The translations under genes were made by a program, and so were the position numbers. Shown here piece by piece: positions 12,541-26,014 of a stretch of 64,000 nt of DNA. Positions within the stretch are counted from its first letter, which is position 1. Each line of letters opens with the position of its first letter. The notes under the pieces are model-generated. The model ran no database searches, was not told the DNA's origin, and saw only the letters and a list, made by a program, of their open reading frames with translations. The stretch covers positions 1,605,501-1,669,500 of the forward strand of contig JARHVA010001921.1 of assembly GCA_037957365.1 (NCBI GenBank), read 5' to 3'. The DNA comes from Torreya grandis (lineage: Eukaryota > Streptophyta > Pinopsida > Cupressales > Taxaceae).

Positions 12541-13640
12541 TTTAGACACCTAAATCTGGCCACCGATAACCTCCAACTAGGCTTTTGACTAATTTCCACC
12601 AAAATGCATAATTTAGCTTAAAAACACTAAAATATATTAAATGAGTTAAAATTGATATATTCAAATGCCAATTTTGGCTAGGGTATCATTAAATGGGGTA
12701 ATGTAACTTATGAGCCAGCTAACTTTGATCAGATCATTTTGAGTCAAAATGCCAATTTTACACTTGGGTGCTCTAGATTGCTCTTTTATATAAAATTTAT
12801 TGTAGGAGATGTGTGTCATTTTTATTTTGTGTTGGAAAATTCTTAAATTAGTATATGGTTATAATGCATCTGAAATTAACTTCCAATCCCAATCTAGTCA
12901 AATTTTAGACCAATAACAAGGCATTCTGATCAATTTGAGTAGTTTGTGCACAAAGTGCTTAATAATGCTTAAGAGATAATAAAAATAAATTATATACTAA
13001 TTAATAATTCCATGTAAATTTGTTGAATACTTTTTAAAAAAATGAATATTGAATAACTGCATCATCAAGTGACCTCATTTCTTGGGAAAACATCTATAGG
13101 CCATAAATGCCACAAATATCAAGATTATGGGTCTCCCATGCCTCATAATAACCCTACATACCTCTTCATTTCCCATTTTTCCAATGTAATGATGAGGATA
13201 ATTATAGATTTAATTCCAAAAAATTAAATTAATCCTTAACCACACATATTTGTCTCAAGATGGATGATTCAGGTTGATTCTAAGTAATCTCAAAAATATA
13301 TAAATAAGAGGCCTTACCTATTGAATTTTAAGCTTAATTTGTGAAAATTTACCATTCCAAATTGATTCCAAGAGATCTCACATGCCAAAATTATGATACC
13401 AAAATATTGAGCCAAGCCAAGCTAAAGCCACAAGGTGCTAAGGAGAAGAGGAGATAGCCAAACCTCCTTTGATGAAGACTTCATGAGAACAAGCTGAGCA
13501 AGCCAATAAAAAAATAATTTGGAGCATCTAAACAAGGTGAAGGTTTTTTTTTTCTTTACTTTTTAGTTTTGCTTTTCATTTATTTTTGTTATTAAGCTCA
13601 CCCTAGTAACTAGGCCTAGAGATGTGTGCTAGTTAGTTTA
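12541..13640 (+). repeat. 3' LTR of the Tat element (right end uncertain)
   Basis: The start is set by the polypurine tract and the TGTAGACACC-like beginning. A TATA-like run near 13,296-13,305 could be its promoter, and AATAAA-like runs follow near 13,670. No CA end or matching 5' LTR was found, so 13,640 is an estimate placed before the next recognisable repeat. Confidence 0.45.
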
Positions 13641-13739
13641 TTTTTATCAAATTATTTACATTTTCAGAATAAAAAAATAATAATCACCTATATTGATTCA
13701 AATTACTATTTTATAACCATATGATTTAGACTTCACTAC

Positions 13740-15330
13740 TTAGGTCAAAAGGACTTAAACCCTTCTATGCAAATAGCCCACTTAGAACTGTTAACTAGCC
13801 TCAAAATAAGTCATGAAAACTTGGACTTTTGACACCTGAAGGTACACACTCAAGGAGTTAAAATTCATGAAAATTCTCCTAAAACATACTTATAACAATA
13901 TCCAACAAAAATATCATAATATCTAATGCAAATTATTGGTATTGAATACCAATTTGTTGTCTTTAGTACACATGGTCAAACATGAACTAGTCAACCTCTA
14001 TTGGCTTCAACATTTAAATTAATTTAATTGACTATAAAACATTATACAAAACATTGATAGAAAATAAATGTATCAAAAAAAATATCATGTGAATTATATA
14101 CCTCAACTTAGGGCATAGAGCCTCAAACTCATCACTACAACTTGCTTACCTAGGACTGTCAGTTTACCTTGAAGACTAGTCACTGTGATTTTAACCTTCA
14201 ACACCTATATGAACACTTTAAAATACTCCTGATTCATTGAATGATCCTATGATATCATTATAACATTTTAAGGTATATATAATATGTTCAAATGTAAATA
14301 TTGGTATTATAGACCAATTTCATAATCTTGTACCTCATTGTCTCATTTGAACTAGATAGGTCAACTTATGAGCAACATTTTCATCATATCCACTAATCTC
14401 CAAAACTTATATCCAACATTAAAATGTCTTAAATTTATTTAAAAATTTCTCCATTCACTTGGATTCATCCATATTCCATGATAACACATCCCTAATCAAC
14501 TTCTCACTTCTACTTGGGTTTCTCACTATTTGCACCATTAGGCCTGTTAGTGACTGGTCAACTTGGATGACTAATTTAGCTCATATATGGGATATAAATT
14601 ACTTATAAACCATAATTTACACTAAATAAAAGTCTAAAACTTTTCCATATAATGATTTTCATACTTTTACTTGGTCAACTCTGACTACTACAATAAATCT
14701 TTGAGAAACAAACACTTTTTTATAGGGTCTACTCACACACCTAATAAACCAATCACACTTGGAGGTGCCTTTGAGAGTTTAATACATATTAAAATTAATA
14801 AAATATCCATTATTATCACTTTGGAAGAATATCTTTCACATCGAGTCATTGTTAGGGTTTTAGAGAGGGTTAACACTATTTTTGGTGTTAACGATTGTTC
14901 ATAAAAGACTGCCCCTCATTTAAAAAATAATGCTTAGAGCTATTATATAGGACCCTTAAACATATATCCTTAAAAAATAAAGTTCTAATAAAAATTTTAC
15001 ACATGACAATTAACACCTAAAAGTCCTTCTCGGGTTGAGAACCCTTGATTTTGTGTACATGGGAGACCTCAAAACCATTTTTCATGCCTTATTTTTCAAA
15101 CCATGACCTAAAACCTTGTAAAAATTCTTGAAAAAACATATCATAACTTTTTACATTCTCACATACTCACACTTACCTTGGAAACTGATCCTGATACCTC
15201 ATTAGGTCAAGCAGGGTTTAGAACTAGCCTAGTTGCATACTTAGACTTAAAGTCTTACCCTTTTAGGCTCACCTAGAAACTCTCATAAGTGATCCAATGT
15301 CTCATATTAATAATAAAACAATATCATACA
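13740..15330 (-). repeat. Inverted, diverged fragment of the SIRE-like giant LTR
   Basis: The reverse complement of this stretch follows LTR1 (about 23,150-24,900) segment by segment. The text around 13,780-13,815 (TAGCCCACTTAGAACTGTTA) matches the complement of ~24,855-24,890. The text near 14,490-14,560 (CATCCCTAATCAACTTCTCA) matches ~24,090-24,160, and 14,690-14,770 matches ~23,890-23,960. Divergence is clearly higher than among LTR1-LTR3. No LTR ends, primer site or interior were seen, so this is an old partial copy or a sister subfamily. Confidence 0.7.
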
Positions 15331-17879
15331 ACCTCATATTCCTATATTTATCCATATAACCAATCCATCATGCTCAAACCTTCTCAGTAGGACTTTACAA
15401 GCTATGACTAGACTTTTCAAGTACTTAAAACTTGACAATTGACCTTGAATCATTATTAGATGATTTTATACCTTGATAAAATTAATTTATAGTTATCCTT
15501 ATTTAATTCATTCCTCTACACATACCTATTCATGCTCATCATGCACATGATCATGATATAGTTATGCTTGTTATGGCTATGTTCATGATATGAGTATGTT
15601 TGTTATGACTTACAAAGAAAAAGCCTTTTGTTATTCATTAACATAATGAGATTTATAAAAATTGGAAGTAATTTTAAAATATCTACAAAGGATGATTATA
15701 AATTTATAAATTTATTATGAAATATCACCTAGCCTCACAATGAGTAGATAATGTGAAATAGAAGACAACCATTTTTGTGAGAGACTTCTGACACATATTA
15801 GTACCCAAAAGATATATCTCACATAGGAAGTGCATAGCTATAATATTATCCATAAATTAATAAATATTCTTAAAATATTCATATTACATATCACTCATGA
15901 ACACATTCATTCCATATATCTTAGCTTTACTCAAAAGGCTTGTATACAATATTACCCAACACTATTTAACCCTTTTATTACAATCTATAGGAATATATAG
16001 TTCTAAAAACTATATTTTTATAACCATAATCTATATACTTGTTGTCTATGTATGTAAACCTATATTCTATTTCTAAATATTCCATGTACTTGATCCTAAT
16101 TAAAAATATAATATATTTGTAACAATCTTGTATAGTAATCGCTAACCAAAAACTAACCATGGCCCCTGTCATGTGGCACATTCATAGATGTGAGTGGTTA
16201 GTGTACACATTCCTAGGATAAAAAATTCCCATACTTAAATTTTTTTCTCATCTGAAGACAAAAATACAAATAACTAAGAGTTTGTAAAACAAAAATTAGA
16301 TAGAATGTACAGAAACTGTAGATCACTCAAGGTGTTGATTATTGATTTTCACCCATTACACAGTTCTTAGCTACCCTCATGGGTTTTAAACTAAGTAGCA
16401 ATCTAGTTTACCACATTTTTGGTTTTTCAATATATTATTGAAACTAGAGGGTTTCCCTTATGCATTTTTAACCAGGCTATCCCTATAGGGTCCTATGGTC
16501 CTACCAAATAAAAATATAATAAGAAAAAATTCAAAATTCCTTGCTGCACAAAAAAACTTAATTGGATGAGGGAGGCATCAGTGGAGAAACAAATACATCT
16601 GGTGGTTGCAAAGTGGCAAAGCACTCTATGAAGAAATTGAAGCAAAATTCTTTATCTGGTGTAATTATTATTGGAGTTTACAAGGAGGAATAATTCTAGG
16701 GACATTAATGAGAAGAGTGATGATATTATCAAATTTAGCCATGTCCATCTTATAATTATGCCAAACAATAAAATACTCTTGAAAACTATGCATAAGTACC
16801 CAAAAAGGAATATGAGCATATAATAATTACAAAATATCACTATCCATAGTATAAAAGAGATCAAATTTAGTATTAGTCATTTTTTTTGAGATGTTTACAT
16901 CCATGAGCGAGCTTCTCAACATGGCACTGTGCTTGGATCCCAAAAAGTTGTTGTGTATAATCTGAGTCTACCAAGCTTATAATTGGTGCATAAAGGAGTA
17001 TCAAGCTTCCAAAAAAACTTTAAACATAGATGTAAACCCAATATAATTGACAAATGGATCACACATCATGGATTTATAGCAACTCACAATGGTAAATTAA
17101 GGGAACACACCATTCCATATTGCATCCACTTGGGATTTCTAGTTGATCAAAACATGGGACATAACTATGGCTTGGTTGATCACAATATTTAGGTAATCTT
17201 GATAAATATCCAAGATATTGCATAGCTTATTTAACTCCTTTTTGATATCATGACCTTATAATTCTAGATAGTTAACCTGTTAGATGCTCAACCAATCCTA
17301 TGTAATCTAGGCCATTAACTTTAGAAGTTTCATGTGGTCTAAAAATAATCTAGGGCCCACAAATTTGGATTAAAGAGTGGGGTAGGAGTATTCAAACAAA
17401 TTAGTAGTGTTTTTGAGCACACTCCATAGGTTGGAGTTATCTTGTTATAAATAGGCCACCTTATTCTATAAAGAAACATCAGTCTATGCAATGAATTCCT
17501 AAAAAAAGGAAGCACCTTATAGATTCTTAGCCAAGCAAAGTTTAGAAACATCTATAGATTATTTAGTGGTAGATGGGGGCATATGAGAGACAATAGTTGA
17601 GGTCATGATAGGAAGGCACTGTAATGGAGAAAGGGGGAATACAAATATGGTGCAATAAGAGGGTGTGGAAGGAACATCCATGAGGGATAAGTGCTAGAAC
17701 CTGAATGTCATAATGGGATCAGGTATTGGTGAGGATTAACCTATGGTGGGGAGGGGTTGATAAGTATAATATATATAAGGTGGAGTCATAGATTATGGTT
17801 ATGGAAGATTGATTTATGTGGCCTCAACCTACTTTGGAAGAATGGCGGGATCTATAAGAATTATGGGTAGAGTAGAAGA
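15331..17879. other. Unassigned AT-rich sequence
   Basis: I see no gene or recognisable element here. The open frames at 15,978-16,181, 16,652-16,864, 16,983-17,192 and 17,339-17,551 are short and match nothing I know. The minus strand near 17,000-17,880 may be the far tail of the decayed frame described next. Confidence 0.4.
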
Positions 17880-19860
17880 TCATATGTTTTCTACATCCCC
17901 ATATTTCATAACCTCTTGAGTGTGTGTATATATAGCATTTGGTTGTGTCATTTCCAATTCCATATAAGGGTTGCACTTAGCTATGTCATTATCACTTCCA
18001 TGACAAGCTTGTGCTTGGTTGCATTAGTAACCTACTTCTTTACCAAATCAGAAGCAATATCCTACTTGTGTGATATATTGGTATTCATGAGATTTTATTA
18101 TTGGGATATAATTTATATAATATATTTGTATTGGATGGGTATATCCATCAACACATGACTAATTTATGTAGTTGATTGGGGAATCACCTCCATAGTCACT
18201 AGTTTTCACAACTCAACAATGGGTTGTGGTTTCACTACTTGTTTGGGCACCTCACTTTACTGAGGTTGTTTTGCCTATAAATCTTATAATTTTTCCATTT
18301 CCTTTTTTTATTTATTCTCTTCCTTTCTTCTTCTATGTTTGGTAGTTCATTTTGCTTCTTTGTAGGTAGCTTAGTTTTCCTCTCAAATATCTACGTCCAA
18401 CACCACCTCTTCCATATTAGTGAGGGTTTCATCAGACTATAATGAAGAAGAAATCACCATGGATCCATGTACTATTTATCACAACACACTTCCCTTTTGG
18501 TGCCCAAAGATAGGTGCATCCTTAGGAGTTGAAGACATAATCCCTCCTAAAGATATAAGAGCTGATGCAGGTTAGTGGGCTGCAAGTAAAACTTCATATT
18601 CTTACTCCTCCATAGTAGGTTTATATCTATGGAGTGTGTGATGTCTATGTTAGAGTGATTATGGTGGACTCTTAGCAAGAGGGTCAATTTTTTAGGCTTG
18701 AGAGAACTCACTGAAGCCACCTTCTACCATAATTTCTGCTTGGATTTGTTGTAGTTTGGCTTTCTCACTCACAATATACACAATAATTAACTATGGAAAA
18801 TCTATAAATTATACCAAAAAATGTTGGGGCACATATTTGTGGACTTTTACTATATGAATCACTTTATAAAAGAAAAACCTTTTTTCTTCTTCTTGCTCAT
18901 ATAAATCACCAACTATGTTTGTGAGCATAGTCTAGTAGTCCTATTGTTCATGAATTTGAATGTTCTATCATTCTTATTCTATATCAATCCAAGGTGCGTG
19001 TGGTTTATCTAACCATGTCTTCTCGCTATGACTTTTCCTTCATAGAGGAGAAGGTGATCAATGAATCTCAAAAGCTTTGTACTTTCTTTGATTAGATGGA
19101 AGATATATTATCAGAGAAGTTTGTGTAATGTCCACTAGAATTAGAACATTAGGTGGAATTATATATAAAGGGGTCTCTCTGTGTGTGGCTAGAATTGTTT
19201 GCTTGGAAACTTCCTTATAGGACATATATATATCAATAAATAAGGGAAAAGGTACAAATAGAGCCTTGTAAAGTTCATGAATGCAGGAATAGGTTCCCTT
19301 TAGAAGATTCACAAATGCTATATTTTGGTCCAAAAAATTCATCATAAGTAGTTGGATTCTGGGATTACTAAGCGCCAAATCCATGAGTTCATCCTACCAT
19401 GCACTAAATAATTATTGATGTGAAAGGTATCTAATTTTACTATGTTTCTAAATAAGGTTTTGGAATGTAATGTCTTGCTAGTAATCTATATCTAGATTGA
19501 TAAAACCTTCAAGATACTTCCACTATGTAAATACAAATAATAACACCAAAAACTGATATTGAAAAGTTTTTTTCATGGATGCAATGAATTTCACACTTCA
19601 CCACCAAAAAATCTAGAAAATTAAATTATTCCCCTTATAAGATAATGTTATGCATAATATAAATGACCCATTTGGTGGCTTCCATCATGGCTTTGGTGGT
19701 TTTCCATAAACATGTAGTAATACACTCTACTAAGATGTGAATGAATTTATATGGGATGCCATCCAAAGGAATTCCTTGATTACTGTGAGTATAGTCCTCC
19801 TTAATCTCTAAAAAAATTAGAGGAGCTTTTGATTTTTAAGGGAATAGAGAGATTTCATAT
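17880..19860 (-). pseudogene. Decayed minus-strand reading frame, family unrecognised
   Basis: Read on the minus strand, this stretch translates into protein-like sequence broken mainly by TAA/TAG at plausible Gln or Trp positions. The longest clean part is 19,058-19,384, with motifs such as A-L-S-N-P-R-I-Q-L-L. Further readable pieces include K-P-H-A-P-W-I-D-I-E (near 19,000), Q-I-Q-A-E-I-M-V-E-G-G (near 18,740) and L-I-S-L-G-G-I-M-S-S-T-P (near 18,530). A polar, Lys/Arg/Glu-rich stretch follows towards 18,300. At 19,400-19,860 the best frame changes, so indels are present. It is most likely an extra ORF of an old retroelement, but a dead host gene is not excluded. Confidence 0.35.
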
Positions 19861-20561
19861 GCTACCATTCCGGTGGCCCTTACCATCATAGTCTCATTCA
19901 AATATATAGTTATTTCCATGAATAAATATATTTTCTTATCGTTATATCTCCTAGTAGAAGTTACATGATTTCAAATAGCTAGCAGTGGGTAGTTGGTCAG
20001 GAGTTGGTCAAGCCCGCTAACTCACTCGTCCCAATTTTAGTATATATATAGGGGGGCCATATATTTTATATTCTATAACTAGGTCCCCACCCATGTATGT
20101 ATATAGAGAATATAAGCTACCATCCATATATAGTTATTAATTTGTGAATGGAAGGGAGATGGGTGGAATCACCCCCTTAGTTGGTTGAATGTAGGTAGCC
20201 CAATTAGGAATTCCACATAGGTGTTGTGTAACCTATATGGTGGTGTAATTTCCAAAGGTTATGAATCTAGGGATACTTTGAGAATAAATAGTCATTCTTT
20301 GGCATGTTTGAGAGAAGGATACACCTCATGATCCAAATTTGTTTCCTGGTGTATGTTTATGCCAACACTAATGTATTATAATTATGTAGTGGAGAACATT
20401 TTGATCAATTATGGCTATGTAATAGTGACCATCATAAATATCTTTGTAATGTGGCTAATATATTGGAATATAGGAGTATATAGTGGTTCATGAGATGTGG
20501 AGGATACTCACCAAATTACTTGAAAATAACTAAGTATGAAATGATGATTCAAATGGAAACA

Positions 20562-20563
<2 letters not shown>

Positions 20564-20615
<52 letters not shown>
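20564..20615. repeat. (AT)n microsatellite
   Basis: An uninterrupted AT dinucleotide run of about 52 bp. Confidence 0.95.
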
Positions 20616-20618
<3 letters not shown>

Positions 20619-20904
20619 TATACTTGGTGTTATACTTTAGATTTAAATGTGCCAAATTGCCTCAAGATAGTCTTTTGAAAAACATTAATAATTGAATCTT
20701 TGAATTGATTAGTTGGCATGTTTTTTGTCAATGTGGCATTTTTTTGCGATAGTTAGGTAGACTGATGTGACCCAATTAATATATGAATTTATTATTTCAT
20801 TTTTTGATGTGGATCATGATGATAATTCGGCATTTATGATACCTATCTTACTTTTATGGGTATTAACACCCATCCCTTAGCTGTTAGCCATTATCAAGAT
20901 CTCT

Positions 20905-21019
20905 ACTATATAAAGCTTTTCTAGACTTAATTGTATTTCCTTAATACCCCTTTTAACCATGGTATATATGTTTTACTCCTAATTATACACAATTCCTCCT
21001 AATTATGGGATATCAGAGC
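20905..21019 (+). promoter_or_regulatory. Possible LTR remnant: TATA box and tRNA-iMet primer-site-like motif
   Basis: ACTATATAAAGC (20,905-20,916) is followed about 90 bp later by GGATATCAGAGCC (21,007-21,019), close to the plant initiator-Met primer site TGGTATCAGAGCC. That spacing is normal between an LTR promoter and its primer site. No LTR start or partner LTR was found, so this would be a fragment of an otherwise lost element. Confidence 0.3.
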
Positions 21020-21139
21020 CAATTTATTTACATGTACTATTGAACTACACACATAACATAACAAAAAACCAAACCCAATCCACATATCATGAATACAAAT
21101 TAATCCTATGCTAAATTGGTGTGAATGAGAACCTATTCT

Positions 21140-22330
21140 TTCCTAAGTACACATATTATTGGTGGTACGGTTTGAGCCTAGTACCATTTACCTTTCTAGG
21201 TAAAATGGTACCCCATAATTCCTATAAGACCACCATTCTTGGCTATGGTAATGCAAGAATAATATACGGTCCCTTCCAATGCATGTTAAATTTTCCAATA
21301 AAATATCAAAAATAACTATCATCCAATAGGATGGGTTGATCTATCTAAAATGATTTAGTGCATAGATTCTTATTATGCCAAGCTTTCTACTTGCACTTAT
21401 TTACCTCTTGTGTATAGGTTGATCTATGACAGTCTTCATCCATTTTGTCTAGATCTAATATCCTACTCCCTAAAGATTCTTGATCTCCTATATGCATAAT
21501 GAGTGAAATCCATGGGCTAGGTTCAACATACTCTAAGGGCATTATTGATTCTATACCATAGACCAGTTTAAAGTGGGTAAAACTTAAAGCACATTTGTAA
21601 TGATTACAATATGACCATAAGAAGTTTATCCTCCCAATCATCTCACTAAACAACATAGACTTTTATAATCATCTTTCCTCATAATTTATTTTTAACCTCC
21701 ACTTGACTATTTACTTGAGGGTAGTAAGATGTAATTTTATGTGATATGATAATTTCATTAGTAAATGTTTCTATGTTTTTATTCAAAAACAAAATACCTC
21801 TCACTTACCATATTGATTGGACACCCAAACCTGGTGATTATGTTTTCATACAAGAACTTTGATGTATCCTTTGCACTATAGCTAGGTGTCATAGTGCATC
21901 AACCCACTTGGTAAAATAGTCAGTTGTAGTGATCATATAACATGCATGACTACATTTTCTAGGCATATTGATAGGTCTGACAAAATCAATCCCCCATTGT
22001 TTAAATGGCTATTGTGAAAGAATTGATTAGAGTGGAATTTCATCTTGATGGTTTGTTTTTACCATCTTTTGATAGACATCACACTACTATGTGATTCGAT
22101 GTTCAGACTAAAATAAATAAGGCCACCATAGCCACTTTACAAAAAATTTCTTGTTGTAGCACCCCCAGCAAAGTGACCTCCAACTATGCCTTGATGTGAT
22201 TATTTAACTTCTTGAGGTCATTCATGACCAAGTGCTACTTTTTGCAGTACTTTGTCCTTACCTAAATAGTATTGGAAACCTCTAATGATACTAAATAGAA
22301 GGGACTTAGTAATCAACTACTTATTTTATT
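21140..22330 (-). pseudogene. Ty3/gypsy integrase fragment, minus strand
   Basis: On the minus strand the order is integrase zinc region, core, then C-terminal module. Zinc-region sequence like G-H-F-A-G-G-A-T-T-R lies near 22,150-22,180. Core-like sequence with stops includes I-D-F-V-R-P-I-type text near 21,970 and D-Y-F-T-K-W-V-D-A-type text near 21,910. The open stretch 21,387-21,656 carries F-K-L-V-Y-G-I-E-S-I-M-P-L-E-Y. The C-terminal module at about 21,150-21,270 shows K-G-P-Y-I-I and K-V-N-G-T-R-L-K-P-Y-H. Stops and shifts are frequent. No RT or RNase H is seen to its left or right; the SIRE-like element begins at 22,612. Confidence 0.65.
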
Positions 22331-22611
22331 GTTGTATGTAGTGTTCTAGAAATGTCCCTTACTATAAAAAGTATGTGATTTAATATAATTATATAGGATT
22401 CAAACACCCAAAAGAAATGTACATTAAGTGATTCATCAAGAATTTCCTCTAGCTCTTCACCATTTTGGATCTAACTCATATAGTCTAGTCTAACATTCTA
22501 TCAACTAGATTTGACATTAATGCAAAAATAAAACTCTTAAAAAAACAATAACCATCAAGATATATGACCTCTTATCAAAGGTTTGTTTTCCAATTAACAC
22601 ATGGATTTATG
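22331..22611. other. Short unassigned stretch up to the SIRE-like insertion
   Basis: Probably the upstream part of the minus-strand gypsy fragment, decayed beyond recognition. The five bases 22,607-22,611 (TTATG) would be the left target duplication of the SIRE-like element. Its partner cannot be checked because LTR3 is incomplete. Confidence 0.35.
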
Positions 22612-25600
22612 TGTTGAGAAATGTTTTCATTGATGTGAAGGTTGATGCCATTACTGTCAAGATACATGGTGCATGGGGTATGAGCTTATAATCTTGATAT
22701 GACAAGGAATCTAGGAAACCTATTGTTTCTTTGCTACATGATAATTTGAAGGCTTAATAAGTCATCAACAATTTTGGAAACACCTTTTTTGAAATAATTT
22801 TGAAGACTCAACATAAAACATAGTAATCTATGAAGATCTTTAGTAGAGATCCAAAGATTTGTGTGAGCAACTCTAAAGATACATAGTGAGATACACAAAT
22901 CATTATTCAAGCTTTTAAGATATATGTAATCAAATCTAAAGATCTATATAAGCAAATTTGAAAATGTCTATGTAAGGAGCTATAAAAAGATATGTGTAAA
23001 CAAATACATAGTGAGTTATGAAGATCCTTAATTGAGCTCTTAAGATTTGTGTAAGTGGATTTGAATATAATCTATTGAGATACAAATATTTTATGTTGAA
23101 TCATCAAAGAAGAAGAAGCTATATAAGGTTGATTTATCATACACAAGAAGCATTATAGTACTCAAGAGATTTTTAAGGTAAAGCTACAGGGGTAATTACT
23201 TTAGTCCAAGTCTACAACTAGATTAGTTCTAGACCCTACCTAGCCCAATAAAGAATCATGATCTATTGTCAAGGAACATTAAGGATGTTTGATATTTGAT
23301 TGAGCATTTAATATTATATGTGATCATGTAAGTGAGGTGGAGAGCACATGGAAATAGATTTGAAGGATAGTTCAAGACCTAATAAGGTGTGAAAACTTAG
23401 GTGCAAAAAGCAAGATGGTGAGATCATGGAAAAATGAGGTATGAGATTTAGATTTCAAGAGAAGAATGAGACTCTAAGCATTTTCAATGGTGTGATAGAT
23501 TTTATCAGATGTATTTACCAAGTTTGATGTCATAATTTAAATTTTTAGGTGTGAAAATGTGTTTTAAGGTCTATAGGGTCACAAAATGAAGAGTTGTCTA
23601 CTTGAGAAGGTTTTTCAAGTGTTTTATAGCATGTGAAAAATATTCATGAGGACCTAATATGATCATGGTAGATGGGTAAGAGTCTTATATCAAATTTACA
23701 AGCATTGGTTTCTAGAATGAGGGGATAAGCTTTATGAATGATCGTTAAGATAGAAAGATGGTTTAAACCCTCAAAGAACCCTAAAAATGATTTGATGTTG
23801 AATACATTTATAAAAAGTGACTATAATGGTATAAAATGGCCATTTATGTGATTTTATCATGTATTAAACTCCCCTAACCACTTCCAAGTGTGATTGGTTG
23901 GTCATGTGAGTGAATTGACCCTACAACAAAGGCCTTTTTTCTCAAATATTTATTATAGTAGTCAGAGTTGACAAAGTCAAAGTTGATAATTGGATAAAGG
24001 TTTAATATTGAGACTTGTATCTTATGTACATGGTGGTTTCTAATTATGTTCTATCCCTTAGGGGTGCTAAACTGATCATACAAGTTTACCAGTCACTAAC
24101 ATACCTAATGTTGCAAAAAGTGAGAAAACTAGGTAGAAGTGAGAAGTTGATTAGGGATATGCTACCATGGATTAGGGATGGATAAAAATTCATGGGAATT
24201 ATTTTCAATACTATTAATACATGTTCATGATGAATAATTTTTTTTATATCCTTGTATATTTCAAAACATTGCTCTCAAAATTGACTTGTCTTGCTCAGTG
24301 AGGTCCATGTACAAAGAGGACCAGAGATTGGTCTATATATATATATAATATTTTACATATTACCTTAGTTTTTTTATGTTTTGATATGTTATGAAGATAT
24401 ATAAGGATCATATTAATTCATAAATATATTTTTAATGTGTCTACACTGGTGTTGAAATTCAAAATCACCATGACTATGTTTGAAGGTAAACTGATAGATC
24501 TAGGTAAGCAAGTTGTAGTGATGAGTTGGAGGCTATTTTCCATAATATAAATCATATAATACATATGATTTTTTTATTTAGGTAATTAATTTACTATAAA
24601 TTATTTTCATAATCTTGGAATTTAGTGTGATATGTTGGAATAATGAAGCCAAAATGGTTTGTCTGGCTGAACGAAGTCTGTGAGAGAGAAAGTCAACAGA
24701 TTAGTCTGCAAGACTAGTAGTTTCCATTAGAAGCTTATGATATGTTTATTTTAGGTTGTTATAATGATGTTATAATATCATTTTCATTAATTTTAATCCA
24801 TTTATTATGTTCAATTAGGTGTCATAAGTTCATGTTTCCTTGACTATGTTTTGAGGCTAGTTAATAGTTCTAAGTGGGCTACTTGTAGAGAAGAGTTATG
24901 AGCCTATATACCTTGAGTTGAAGCATATTATAAATTTTGTGATTACCCTAAGGTAATTAGGTTTTTTAATATATTATTTTATTATGATTATTATTTATCA
25001 AATTTGTGCTTATTCTTCAATTATTCAAGATAAAATTTTTGGGTATTCACAAGCCTTATGTGAGCAATACTAATGATGTGCTCCAAGTAGTGGTTTGAGC
25101 TAAAAAGTGTTATGAAGAACAGATAATATTATTAAGGTTATATTATAGTGTAATATTATGTGTTCCTACCATGTGATATGTTTTAATATTCTCCAAGAAT
25201 ATCAAAGGGTAACGTGTTCTAAGTAGGCCTAATGGAATTAGGTCTCCATGAGACCTAAAGGAAATAAGACCTAATTAAAAGAGGTTAGACCTAAATGGAT
25301 TAAAATAAAATTTGGCACATATCTATGAGATTTATTAATATTAATTCCATGTTATACCTAAGAATATAAGAATGTTTGGTTGACTAAGAAGGATATGATC
25401 AAGTGACTTATATTAATACTAGGCAATTTTAGGCCTATTTTGGGTGTGTTAGAGAAGTGAATAAAATAGTATAAACAAGAGTATAATGAAGTCATGTGGA
25501 CCATAATATGGGTGTTATTAATATATAATATAAGGTTCAAATATAAGGATCAAGTTATATGACCTAATAAAGTCAAGAAGAGGGCTAGTTGAGTGAAGAA

Positions 25601-25823
25601 GGCTAAAGGCTAGTTTGAAAGGAATACAAGTGTGTGAAGAGCTAAAGAAGAGGACCATCATTTTTTTATGATTAAAAATGGAAAAATATGAGTAGATAAT
25701 AATTTTATGAGGTTTTCATAGATTAGAATAGGTGTATTAGAGACCTGAATATGTTGCTAAGGCCATGATGAGGTAGTTGATGTGTAGAAAGATCAGATAA
25801 AAGATTGAGTATGACATTGATGT

Positions 25824-25965
<142 letters not shown>

Positions 25966-26014
25966 ATAATAAAGTGTTGATAATCATCAAGGAAAATGTG
26001 GATAAATAATTGGT

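Larger units (their letters stand above)
1239..13640 (+). mobile_element. Decayed Ty3/gypsy retrotransposon, Tat lineage, with 3' LTR
   Basis: The domain order is gag, aspartic protease, reverse transcriptase, RNase H, a second archaeal-type RNase H, integrase, a long non-coding 3' region, polypurine tract and 3' LTR. The extra RNase H between the first RNase H and the integrase is diagnostic of the Tat group (Ogre, Retand and relatives) among plant Ty3/gypsy elements. The frames are broken by many stops and some shifts, so the copy is dead. The 5' LTR was not recognised and the right end of the 3' LTR is uncertain. Both outer coordinates are therefore approximate. Confidence 0.8.
19861..21139. 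other. Unassigned sequence with an AT microsatellite and an LTR-like remnant
   Basis: No coding sequence is recognisable. It contains the (AT)n tract at 20,564-20,615 and a possible LTR end with primer site at 20,905-21,019. A G run near 20,052-20,057 lies in a TATA-rich context without further support. Confidence 0.4.

Noticed and set aside
14671..14904. 77-codon + frame
   Set aside because: It lies in the inverted LTR fragment; sister LTR copies show no conserved frame.
16983..17192. 69-codon + frame with a reasonable amino-acid mix
   Set aside because: No recognisable motif, no neighbours, and the opposite strand fits the decayed frame better; not reported as a gene.
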